Part shown: positions 36,606-45,576 of the stretch, one piece after another
Numbering within the stretch: the stretch's first letter is position 1
Layout: each line of letters starts with the position of its first letter
Assembly: GCA_009838965.1 (NCBI GenBank)
Contig: VXQP01000104.1
Location: forward strand, 40,798 to 104,797
Length of the DNA: 64,000 bases
Direction of reading: 5' to 3'
From: Chloroflexota bacterium
GTDB lineage: Bacteria; Chloroflexota; Dehalococcoidia; Lucifugimonadales; Australimonadaceae
Program-made: the position numbers and the translations under genes
Notes under the pieces: model-generated
Seen by the model: only the letters and a program-made list of their open reading frames with translations
Databases searched by the model: none
Told to the model about the DNA's origin: nothing

Positions 36606-39236
36606 CTACAGCGGGCCGAACCGCCGCACGACCAGCTTCCCGGTGACGGTCGTTGCGGCGAAGCCGACCAGCAGTCCTGCCAGCAGGATACCCCACTGCT
36701 CCAGACCCAGCGGCACGGTGCCGAACGCTGCGCTGCCGATGGGCGTGTAGAGGATGACTGCCTGCATGAGCAGGCTCACGCTCACTGATGCCCAGAGCCA
36801 ACGGTTCGTGCAGATGGGCATCCCCTCCTGGATACGGATGACCAGCAGCCGCAGGTACTCCTGCACGACGAAGCCGGTGAAGGTCATCGTCCGGGCGGTG
36901 TCCAGGTCCCAGAGCCGCAGCCCGACGAAGAACGTGGCGATGAGGATGATCGTTATGACTACACCGACACTGCCGACGAGCGCCGCCATCGAGCGTCCCA
37001 GCACCGCGCCGTGACGCGGAGGCTCGCGCATCGCTCCCTGCGGCGCCGGGTCGGACGCCAGCGCCACCGCGGGCCCGGAGTCCGTCACGAGGTTGATCCA
37101 CAGGATCTGCACGGCGGTCACCGGCAGGTAGCCGAACACGGTGGCCACCAGGATCACGAGCACCTCGGCGAGGTTGCCCGTAAGCATGTAGTTCACAAAC
37201 TTCTTGATGTTCCGGAATATCCGGCGGCCTTCCTCGACGGCGGCGACGATGGTCGCGAGGTTGTCGTCGAGCAGCACCATGTCCGACGTGTCGCGCGCGA
37301 CGTCCGTGCCCTTGATGCCCATCGCGACACCCACGTCCGCGTTGTGCAGGGCAGGGGCGTCGTTCACGCCGTCGCCCGTCATCAGCACGACGTCGTGGTC
37401 CTCCTTGAGCGTCCGGAGGATGAGCACCTTGTGGCGCGGCTCGGCCCGCGCGAAGATGCTGGTCTCGTTGATGACGCGCTTGAGCTCCGTCTCGTCCAAC
37501 CCGTCGAGCTCCTTCGCTTCGATGGCCTCCCCGTCCAGCCCCACTTCCTTGCCGATCGCCGCCGCCGTGAGGCTGTTGTCGCCCGTGATCATCACCACAC
37601 GGATGCCGGCCCGGTGCGCCGCCTCGATGGCGTGTGTGGCCTCCGGCCTCGGCGGGTCGCTCATAGCCCCCAGCGCGGCGAACGTCAGCCCTGCCTCAGC
37701 CATCGGGGCGTCGGCAGGCTGCTCCTTGTACGCGAACGCCAGCACCCGCAGCGCCTGTCCCGCCAGCCCGACGTTCTGCTCCAGCAGCGCGTTGCGCTCT
37801 TCGTCGCTCAGCGGGGACACCCCGTCCGGCGTCCTGAAGCTCGTGCAGAGCGGGAGCACCGCCTCCAGCGCGCCCTTCGTCAGCAGCAGACCGTCGGCTG
37901 CCACGGGGTGCTGGACAGCCACCGACATCATCCGCCGTTCGGACGTGAACGGGACCTCGCCCTTCCGCTCGTACTCGTCCAGGGGCGCTCCCGCGTGCAC
38001 CGCGAATTCGAGGAGGGCTGTCTCCGTCGGGTCGCCCACGTAGCCGTGCTCGGGGTGCCGGTGCGCGTTGTTGCACAGGCCCGCAACCAGCAGTGAGATG
38101 CCGATCGGCTCCTCGTGCGCGCCGAGCGTGATGTCGTGCGCGTCCAACTCCTCGGTGAGCGTCGCCACCCGCCGCATCGTCATGCGGCCTTCGGTGACGG
38201 TGCCTGTCTTGTCGGTGCAGATGACCTCCGCCGCGCCGACGATCTCCACGACCGGCAGCGAGCGGACGAGCGCTTTGCGATCCAGCATCCTCCTCGTTCC
38301 GAACGCGAGCGCGAGCGTGAGGACGACGGGCAGTCCCTCCGGCACCGCCGCTACCGCAAGGGCGACGGCGGTGATGAACGTCTCGAGCAGGCTCAGGTCG
38401 CCGGTCACCAGTTGCAGCACCGCGACGATGCCGATGAGCACCGCGACGGCCCAGCCGATCCGCGCTGCGAGACGGCTGATCTCGCGTTGGAAGACGGTCG
38501 GCTCGCTCTCCGTCGTCTGCACCTCCGCCGCGATGCCGCCGACCTCCGTCTGCATGCCGGTGCGGGCTATCAGCATGCGCCCCCGCCCACGCATCACAAC
38601 CGTGCCGCTGTACGCCATGCAGAACCGCTCGGCCAGCGCCGCGTCGGCGGAGACCGGCTGTGTGTTCTTGCGGACGGGCAGGCTCTCGCCGGTGAGCGCC
38701 GCTTCGTCGACGCTCAGGTCGATGCTGCTGATGACCCGTCCGTCGGCGGGGATGCGCGAACCTTCTTCCAGCAGCACGACGTCTCCGGGAACGAGCACCT
38801 TGGCGTCCACCTGCTCCGCGACGCCGTCACGGAGTACCGTCGCGGAAGGAGCGGCGAGGCGGTTCAGTGCCTCGATGCCCCGGCTCGCGCGGTAGTTCTG
38901 TGAGAAACCGAGGCACGCGTTCAGCACGACGATGAGCGCGATGAGCCCTGCGTCTATCAAGTGCCCGGACTCCTCCGCGACGAATTCAACGCCCGCCAGC
39001 ACCGCCGCCGCGCCGATGAGCACGAGCACCAGCGGGCTGCGGAACTCGTCCAGCAGCAGTTTGAGCGCGGAGACGGGAGGAGCGCCGATCAGCTGGTTGG
39101 GGCCGTAGGTGGCGAGGCGCGTTGCTGCTTCGGCGGAGGACAGCCCGGACGCTGACGATGCAAGGCCCTCGAAGGCATCCTCGACGGACGAACTGTGCCA
39201 GGATGCCTGGGTCGTTTCCTCGACGGAGGACTGCAT
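36606..39236 (-). CDS. Calcium/cation-translocating P-type ATPase
   Basis: 876 aa; PEGLPVVLTLALAFG; CTDKTGTVTEGRMT; MTGDGVNDAPALHNADVGVAMG. Confidence 0.95.
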   Translation of the reverse strand: MQSSVEETTQASWHSSSVEDAFEGLASSASGLSSAEAATRLATYGPNQLIGAPPVSALKLLLDEFRSPLVLVLIGAAAVLAGVEFVAEESGHLIDAGLIALIVVLNACLGFSQNYRASRGIEALNRLAAPSATVLRDGVAEQVDAKVLVPGDVVLLEEGSRIPADGRVISSIDLSVDEAALTGESLPVRKNTQPVSADAALAERFCMAYSGTVVMRGRGRMLIARTGMQTEVGGIAAEVQTTESEPTVFQREISRLAARIGWAVAVLIGIVAVLQLVTGDLSLLETFITAVALAVAAVPEGLPVVLTLALAFGTRRMLDRKALVRSLPVVEIVGAAEVICTDKTGTVTEGRMTMRRVATLTEELDAHDITLGAHEEPIGISLLVAGLCNNAHRHPEHGYVGDPTETALLEFAVHAGAPLDEYERKGEVPFTSERRMMSVAVQHPVAADGLLLTKGALEAVLPLCTSFRTPDGVSPLSDEERNALLEQNVGLAGQALRVLAFAYKEQPADAPMAEAGLTFAALGAMSDPPRPEATHAIEAAHRAGIRVVMITGDNSLTAAAIGKEVGLDGEAIEAKELDGLDETELKRVINETSIFARAEPRHKVLILRTLKEDHDVVLMTGDGVNDAPALHNADVGVAMGIKGTDVARDTSDMVLLDDNLATIVAAVEEGRRIFRNIKKFVNYMLTGNLAEVLVILVATVFGYLPVTAVQILWINLVTDSGPAVALASDPAPQGAMREPPRHGAVLGRSMAALVGSVGVVITIILIATFFVGLRLWDLDTARTMTFTGFVVQEYLRLLVIRIQEGMPICTNRWLWASVSVSLLMQAVILYTPIGSAAFGTVPLGLEQWGILLAGLLVGFAATTVTGKLVVRRFGPL

Positions 39237-39385
39237 GCGGGGGAGTATACCTGCGCACCGCTGGGGGATTATTTGAGGCTCGTTAACGCGTGTTAGCGAA
39301 TATCATCGATGGAAGTGACGTAACGCCTGCTCCGGTTGACCTGCCGCCTGACGCTTGGCACACTCCCGCGCAACGGAGTGGACTG

Positions 39386-40309
39386 ATGCGCATCGGCATA
39401 CCTGACTTAGTCTCGAACTCATACTTCCCTGCCATCGCCGCGGTCGACCTCGGCGCGTTCGAGGCCGAGGGCCTCGATGCCGACATCGAGCTTGTCTTCC
39501 CGGTCACGCGCGCGATGGAGATGCTGCGCGACGGTGAGCTCGACTACGTGGCGGGTTCGGCGCACGCGGTGCTGACGGCGTTTCCCCGGTGGGAGGGCGC
39601 GTCGTTGCTCGCCGCGCTTGCACAGCACATGTACTGGTTCCTCGTGCTCAGGAGCGACCTCGGCGCGCAGCGCGGCGATATCGAGGCCGTGAAGGGCCTC
39701 CGCATCGGCGCCGCGCCCGGCCCCCGCGACGGTCTGGAGCAGATACTCCGTGAAGCGGGCATCGACCCCGCGCGCGACCGCGTGGACATCGGCCCCGTGC
39801 CGGGCGCGACCGGCTCCGGCGTGTCGTTCGGGGTGCAGGCGGCGCGGGCGCTGGCCGACGGCGCGATAGACGGCTTCTGGGCGAACGGCATGGGGACGGA
39901 GGTCGCCATGCGCTCCGGCGCCGGCAGCGTCGTGCTGGACGTGCGGCGCGGCGCCGGCCCGCCTGCGGCGCGCGGCTACACGTTCCCTGCGTTCGTGACG
40001 ACCGACCGCAGGATCGACGAGCAGCCGGACGAGGTCGCCGCCGCCGTGCGTGCTATCGTGTCGGCGCAGCGTATGCTGAAGGCCGACCCGTCGAGGGCAA
40101 CGGGGGTCGGAGAGAAGCGCTTCCCTGCCGAGGAGGCGTCGTTGATCGCGGAGCTCATAGAACGCGACCTGCCGTACTATGATCCGTCGATACCGGAGGA
40201 GGCGGTCGAGCAGATGGACCGGTTCGCACAGCAGATAGGGCTGCTCGACGGTCCAGTGCCCTACGAGCAGGTCGTGGCAGCCCGCTTCGCCGGGCTCTGG
40301 ACGTCTTAA
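39386..40309 (+). CDS. NMT1/SsuA-like periplasmic-binding-fold protein
   Basis: MRIGIPDLVSNSYFPAIAAVDLGAFEAEGLDADIELVFPVTRAMEML; no evident signal peptide. Confidence 0.75.
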   Translation: MRIGIPDLVSNSYFPAIAAVDLGAFEAEGLDADIELVFPVTRAMEMLRDGELDYVAGSAHAVLTAFPRWEGASLLAALAQHMYWFLVLRSDLGAQRGDIEAVKGLRIGAAPGPRDGLEQILREAGIDPARDRVDIGPVPGATGSGVSFGVQAARALADGAIDGFWANGMGTEVAMRSGAGSVVLDVRRGAGPPAARGYTFPAFVTTDRRIDEQPDEVAAAVRAIVSAQRMLKADPSRATGVGEKRFPAEEASLIAELIERDLPYYDPSIPEEAVEQMDRFAQQIGLLDGPVPYEQVVAARFAGLWTS

Positions 40310-40326
40310 GCAGCGTAAGAGAGGAG

Positions 40327-40677
40327 TTGAGCGTGGCGAAACCTGAGTTGGAGTTCTTCGACCCCTCGGACATCCCCAGCGAGCCTATCCCGCCCGTGGG
40401 GGGCCTCAGCCAGCAGATACTCTCGCGCGACGACCTGAGCGGCGACTACACGCGCCTGCTGCGGTTCGAGCCGGGGACGGACACCTCACCGATGGGCCCG
40501 CAGGTGCACGACTTCTGGGAGGAGGTCTGGATCATCGAGGGCAGCATCCACGACATCCCGCTCAACAAGACGTTCACTGCAGGCATGTACGCCTGCCGCC
40601 CGCCCGGCATGCCCCACGGCCCCTGGACATCGCCGGACGGTTGCCGGACATTCGAGGTGAGGCACTATGAACGCTGA
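40327..40677 (+). CDS. Cupin-domain protein
   Basis: 116 aa; PQVHDFWEEVWIIEGSIHD...GMYACRPPGMPHGPW. Confidence 0.75.
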   Translation: MSVAKPELEFFDPSDIPSEPIPPVGGLSQQILSRDDLSGDYTRLLRFEPGTDTSPMGPQVHDFWEEVWIIEGSIHDIPLNKTFTAGMYACRPPGMPHGPWTSPDGCRTFEVRHYER

Positions 40678-41392
40678 GGAAGTCGCTGTGTCGGCGAAGA
40701 GACCCGCACACAGGTTCACGTTCGACCACGCCGGAGCGCCGATGCGCTTCCTCGCGCGCAGGCTGCTCGCCGGCGGCTATACGGGCCGCGACCCGGCTGC
40801 GGTGGAGGAGCACATCGCCGAGCTTGCGCTCCTCGGCGTGCCACGCCCGGCGCACGTGCCGTGGATATTCGTGGCGAACCCGCAGGTGCTCCAGGTGGAC
40901 GGGACGGTCTACGCGTACGACGGCACGTCGTCCGGCGAGGCCGAGTACGTGCTGCTCATCGACCGGGACGACGTCTTCGTCTGCATCGGCAGCGACCACA
41001 CCGACCGCGGCCTCGAGAGCCTCTCCATCGAGAAGTCCAAGCAGATCTACCCGAAGATCCTGAGCAGACAGATCTGGCGTCTCGACGACCTCCTGCCGCG
41101 ATGGGACGACCTGCGCCTCCGCAGCCGCGTTGGCGAGGGCGATGAAATGGAGGACTACCAGGACGGAACGCTCTCCCAGCTCATCCGGCCAGAGCGCCTG
41201 CTCGAGCTCATCGGTCCCGACCCCGGCGCGGGCACCGTCGTCTTCTCCGGCACGCTGCCGGTGCTCGGCGGCAACGTTCGCCCGGCTCCCCGCTTCGAGG
41301 CCGAACTCTTCGACACGGACGGAAGTCCGCTCGCTTCGCTCGGCTACGACGTCGCGGTGCTGCAGCCACAGGCGCAGCCGGACGAACGGTGA
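40667..41392 (+). CDS. DUF2848-like protein (FAH-fold-related)
   Basis: 241 aa; FVCIGSDHTDRGLESLSIEKSKQIYPKILSRQIWRLDDLLPRWDDLRLRS. Confidence 0.6.
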   Translation: MNAEEVAVSAKRPAHRFTFDHAGAPMRFLARRLLAGGYTGRDPAAVEEHIAELALLGVPRPAHVPWIFVANPQVLQVDGTVYAYDGTSSGEAEYVLLIDRDDVFVCIGSDHTDRGLESLSIEKSKQIYPKILSRQIWRLDDLLPRWDDLRLRSRVGEGDEMEDYQDGTLSQLIRPERLLELIGPDPGAGTVVFSGTLPVLGGNVRPAPRFEAELFDTDGSPLASLGYDVAVLQPQAQPDER

Positions 41393-41484
41393 GAGTTCAC
41401 GTGGGCGTGTGATCCACGCTTGACGAATCGCGCGCCGCGAGCGAGAGTCCACGCATACAAGCCTGACAGGCTCGGAGGAGAACC

Positions 41485-42654
41485 ATGGCGCAGCAGTCAG
41501 ACGTCGCAACGATAGGAAAGGTGGACATAGACACGGACGCGCGGGCGAAGCAGCTCCCGTACGACCAGTGGGTCGAGTCGCTGGACCTGCCCGTCCACAA
41601 GGGCTACTTCGTGGAGGACGTCCGCAACCTGGAGGTCGCCCCATGGCCGGAACTGGGCTGCAACGGCGCATTCATCCAGCTCGAGGGGATGGAGGGCGTC
41701 GCCGACGCCCGCATCACTGAGATCCCGCCTGGAGGTTCGACGTACCCCATGCGCTTCGCGCTCGACGAGGTAGTGTACGTCGCGGATGGGCAGGGGCTCG
41801 CCACGGTGTGGGCAGAGGGCGTCGAGCGCAGGACGTTCGAGTTCAGCCCGCGCAGCCTCTTCGTCATCCCGCGCGGCGCGGTGCGACAGTTCGCGAACGC
41901 TCGCGGCGACCGTCCGGCCCGGCTCATCAGCAACACCTACCTGCCGGTCGCGATGTCGCTCGTCCCAGACGCCAGTTACTTCTTCAACAGCACCTACGAG
42001 GACCCCACGCTGCTGGAAACCTCGGAGGATGAGCTCTACTCGGTCGCCAAGCGCGCGCCGGGCGGACGGGGCGCGAGCTGGTTCGGCAACTTCTTCACCG
42101 ACCTCGCGGCCTGGAACGGCCTCGTCCCGCACCGCCAGCGCGGGGGCGGCGGACACGTCGTCGACATCCAGTTCCCGCACTCGGAGATGGGTGGGCATAT
42201 GTCCGTCTTCCCGCCGGGCACCTACAAGAAGGCGCACCGCCACGGGCCGGGCGTCGTCATCATCATCCCCGCGGGAGAGGGCTACTCCATCATGTGGCCG
42301 GAGGGCCAGGAGAAGGTCATCGTTCCATGGCACGAGGCCAGCATGTTCGTGCCGCCGAACCGCTGGTTCCACCAGCACTTCAACGTGAGCGTGGAGCCCG
42401 CGCGCTACCTCGCGCTCTCGCCGATCCGCCAGATGCGCGGCCTCAGCAACCGGATGAACCCGCTGCTCGACCAGGTGGAATACCCGAGCGAGGAGTCGTG
42501 GATCCGCGAGATGTTCGAGGAAGAGCTCGGCAAGCGCGGTTTGGAGAGCCTGATGCCGGAAGGGGCGTACCAGGACCCCCACTACAAGTGGGAGTACGAC
42601 GCCTCCGAGGAGCAGGGCGCAGTCCTCGACGCCACAGCAGGCCGGGGCCTGTAG
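41485..42654 (+). CDS. Bicupin protein
   Basis: 389 aa; two cupin-like segments (GGSTYPMRFALDEVVYVADGQG; TYKKAHRHGPGVVIIIPAGEGYSIMW). Confidence 0.7.
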   Translation: MAQQSDVATIGKVDIDTDARAKQLPYDQWVESLDLPVHKGYFVEDVRNLEVAPWPELGCNGAFIQLEGMEGVADARITEIPPGGSTYPMRFALDEVVYVADGQGLATVWAEGVERRTFEFSPRSLFVIPRGAVRQFANARGDRPARLISNTYLPVAMSLVPDASYFFNSTYEDPTLLETSEDELYSVAKRAPGGRGASWFGNFFTDLAAWNGLVPHRQRGGGGHVVDIQFPHSEMGGHMSVFPPGTYKKAHRHGPGVVIIIPAGEGYSIMWPEGQEKVIVPWHEASMFVPPNRWFHQHFNVSVEPARYLALSPIRQMRGLSNRMNPLLDQVEYPSEESWIREMFEEELGKRGLESLMPEGAYQDPHYKWEYDASEEQGAVLDATAGRGL

Positions 42655-42676
42655 GAGAGGGCTCGTCCGGGGAACG

Positions 42677-43101
42677 ATGCTGCTGGCACCGATCGCGGTC
42701 TACCTGCTGCTGGTCAGAGGCGACAGCATCCTGATGCTCCGTCGGTACAACACGGGTTTCGCGGACGGCTCCTACAGCATGATCGCGGGCCACGTCGAGG
42801 CAGGCGAGGATCTCAAGACCTCCATGATCCGCGAGGCGAGGGAAGAGGCGGATAGACCTCTCGCCAACGGATCTGGAGGTGGTTGGGGTCATCCACTCGA
42901 TGAGCGACAGGGAGTATGTCAACTTCTTCCTGAAGGCCTCGGCGTGGTCGGGCCAAGTAACCAACATGGAGCCGGACAAGTGCGACGACCTGCGCTGGTT
43001 CGACATGGCCGACTTGCCGGAGAACACGGTTCCCTTACGCCCGGCAAGGCATTGAGAACTACCGCAGGGGCGTCTGGTTCGGCAGCATGGGCTGGCAGTA
43101 G
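42677..43101 (+). pseudogene. NUDIX hydrolase with two frameshifts
   Basis: GHVEAGEDLKTSMIREAREEA Nudix box in frame 1; IDLSPTDLEVVGVIHSMSDREYVNFFLKASAW...MADLPENTVP in frame 2; YARQGIENYRRGVWFGSMGWQ in a third frame; shifts near 42851 and 43034. Confidence 0.85.
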
Positions 43102-43122
43102 AAGATTGTCTGGGAGACAGAG

Positions 43123-43482
43123 ATGGACCTGATAGACCTCGCTGACAAGTTGTCACAGTTCGATGAGTACTGGAGCCCCCGGATCATCGGGGAGGTCAAC
43201 GACTCCTACGTGAAGCTGGCCAAACTCAACGGGGAGTTCGTCTGGCACAGCCACGAACAGGAAGACGAACTCTTCTTCGTGGTGAAAGGACGTTTGACGA
43301 TCCGGTTCCGTGACAGGGACGTTCATCTGGAAGAGGGCCAGATGGTCATCGTTGAGAAGGGCGTGGAGCATCAGCCTGTGGCTGAGTCCGAAGCCCACGT
43401 CCTGATAGTGGAGCCCAAGTCTACTCTGAACACGGGCGACGTCGTGAACGAACGCACCGTCGCCGACCTCGAGCGGATCTGA
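43123..43482 (+). CDS. Cupin-domain protein
   Basis: 119 aa; GEFVWHSHEQEDELFFVVKGRLTIRF...GVEHQPVA. Confidence 0.9.
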   Translation: MDLIDLADKLSQFDEYWSPRIIGEVNDSYVKLAKLNGEFVWHSHEQEDELFFVVKGRLTIRFRDRDVHLEEGQMVIVEKGVEHQPVAESEAHVLIVEPKSTLNTGDVVNERTVADLERI

Positions 43483-43508
43483 GTCGGGTTCGTGGGTCTG
43501 TCGTCTGC

Positions 43509-44759
43509 CTAAGCCCGTGCGGGCACGGCCTGGGGCAGTGCTACGCCGCGCAGCGCTCCTCCGCGCACCGCGATCGCCAGGGTGACCACGACCAGGACCG
43601 CCCCTCCCGCTGCAACGGCGACGGGCGCCCCGGTGCGTTCGGCGAGGCTGTTCATCATCGCGCCGCCCACCGGCAACAGCGCCCAGTGGATACCGTACAG
43701 CGCCATCACGCGTCCCCGCAGGCTGTCCTCCACCAGCGTTTGCAGGATCACCTGCCCCGTCGTGATCTGTATCACGCCTACTGCTCCCGAGAGGAACAGG
43801 AGCACGAGCGCAGCCTCGAACCACGGCGTGAGCGCGAACGCAACCAGCATCGCTCCGAACGAACCGGCCGAGCCCAGCAGTACGAGCCCCGCGCCCCGCT
43901 GCTTGAAGTAGCGCGAGTACACGAACAGCCCCACCATTGCCCCAACGCCCGCCGAGGAGTACATGAACCCCAATTCGCGAGGGCTGACGTCATACACCTC
44001 AACCTGGAACACAGGGAAGGTCATCATGTAACCCTGCCCGAATGCCGAGCACGCCAGCGCCAGTAGCAGCAGCGGGCGGAACACCGGGTGCTTCCACACG
44101 TAGGCTGCTCCCGCTTTCAGGTCGCCCAGCATCGTTCCGTGCCGCCCGACGGCTGCCTGCTGAGGATGCACCATCCGCATCACTGCCGCCATCGCGGCCG
44201 CGCCCGCCGCGGCAACGAAGAAGCTCGGCCCCGCTCCCGCCGCTGCGATGACGAACCCGGCGATGGATGGCGCGACGATGCGTGTCGACGACCACGCCAC
44301 CGACGTGAGCGGCACTGCTATCGGGATGAGCGACCGGTCCGGCAGCAGGCGCGGGAAGAACGATGCCCGCGCCGGCTCGTCGAACGATTGCACCAGCCCA
44401 ATCATCACTGCCGCCGCGGCCAGATGCCACACCACCGCCTGGTCGGTCAGTGCGAGCACGGCGAGTGTCGCCAGCACGGCGACGGCGATCGTCTGCGCAG
44501 CAACAACAAGTGTCCGAGGGTCGAAGCGGTCGGCGAGCACCCCGCCCGCAAGGTTCACAACGATGCGCGGCGCGGCGCTCACGAGGTTGATGAGCCCCAG
44601 AGCCAACGCCGACTGCGTCAGGTCATACGCCAGCCACCCGAGAGTGACGATGGTCATCTGCTGGCCGGTGACTTGTGCGACCAGCCCTATCCAGAAGAGC
44701 CGGAAGTCCCGGTAGCGCAGCGCGGCGAAGAACTCGACGAAGCCGCCGAACAGCCTCAC
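43509..44759 (-). CDS. MFS transporter
   Basis: 416 aa; 10-12 TM; LINLVSAAPRIVVNLAGGVLADRFDPR. Confidence 0.85.
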   Translation of the reverse strand: MRLFGGFVEFFAALRYRDFRLFWIGLVAQVTGQQMTIVTLGWLAYDLTQSALALGLINLVSAAPRIVVNLAGGVLADRFDPRTLVVAAQTIAVAVLATLAVLALTDQAVVWHLAAAAVMIGLVQSFDEPARASFFPRLLPDRSLIPIAVPLTSVAWSSTRIVAPSIAGFVIAAAGAGPSFFVAAAGAAAMAAVMRMVHPQQAAVGRHGTMLGDLKAGAAYVWKHPVFRPLLLLALACSAFGQGYMMTFPVFQVEVYDVSPRELGFMYSSAGVGAMVGLFVYSRYFKQRGAGLVLLGSAGSFGAMLVAFALTPWFEAALVLLFLSGAVGVIQITTGQVILQTLVEDSLRGRVMALYGIHWALLPVGGAMMNSLAERTGAPVAVAAGGAVLVVVTLAIAVRGGALRGVALPQAVPARA

Positions 44760-45502
44760 GGCGTCTCCGGTGTCTCGTCATCCTCGACTGCTGGTGCTGG
44801 AACACCCAGGTGGTTCCTGAAGAATGCGAAGGTCCGCTCCAGCGACTCCGCCGCCGCTTTCTCGCGGCGCTCGGATGAGTCCTGGTTCGGGTTCAGGAAC
44901 GAGTGCCCCACGCCCTCGTACATGAACAGCTCGTACTGCTTCTCGTACCGGTCGAGCGCGGCGCGGAACGCCTCGATCTCCGAGATGGGCGTTGTGTGGT
45001 CGTGCGTGCCGTAGTGGCACATCATAGGCACGCGGATGTTCTCGAGCTCCTCGGAGTCCGGGAAGAGGCTCTGGTAGTAGACCACGCCCGCGCCAAACGT
45101 GTTCGTGCGCGCCAGCGACAGCAGAACGAGCCCGCCGCCGAGGCAGAACCCCACGATGCCCACGGGCGCGGTGTCCGCCGTCCACGGCAGCGAGCGCAGG
45201 AAGTCGGCGCCGGCGCTGAGGTTCTCCACCGTCCGTTCCACGTCCAGCGAGTTCTTGTAGCGCAGTTGCGTGGCGCGCCCCTCAGGCAGTACGCCGTCGA
45301 ACAGGTCCGGAGAGAGGGCGACGAAGCCGGCGCGGGCGAACGTGCGCGTCATCTCGCGCTGGAACCAGTTGAGCCCGCCCATGCCGGAGATGACCACGAG
45401 CCCCGGATACGGACCGCTGTCGGCCGGACGGCCGACGTACCCGTCTACGAATCCGTTGGGGCCGTCGTATCCCGCGTGCAGTGAGACGATGCGATGCGCC
45501 AT
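44756..45502 (-). CDS. Dienelactone hydrolase family protein
   Basis: VGIVGFCLGGGLVLLSL nucleophile Cys elbow; HYGTHDHTTPISEIEAF; VGHSFLN. Confidence 0.88.
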   Translation of the reverse strand: MAHRIVSLHAGYDGPNGFVDGYVGRPADSGPYPGLVVISGMGGLNWFQREMTRTFARAGFVALSPDLFDGVLPEGRATQLRYKNSLDVERTVENLSAGADFLRSLPWTADTAPVGIVGFCLGGGLVLLSLARTNTFGAGVVYYQSLFPDSEELENIRVPMMCHYGTHDHTTPISEIEAFRAALDRYEKQYELFMYEGVGHSFLNPNQDSSERREKAAAESLERTFAFFRNHLGVPAPAVEDDETPETP

Positions 45503-45576
45503 ACCACACCTCCTGCCGCCGTGCATCATAGGGCGGGGCATCTACGGCGACAACCGCCGCGAGCCGCGATGCACGT

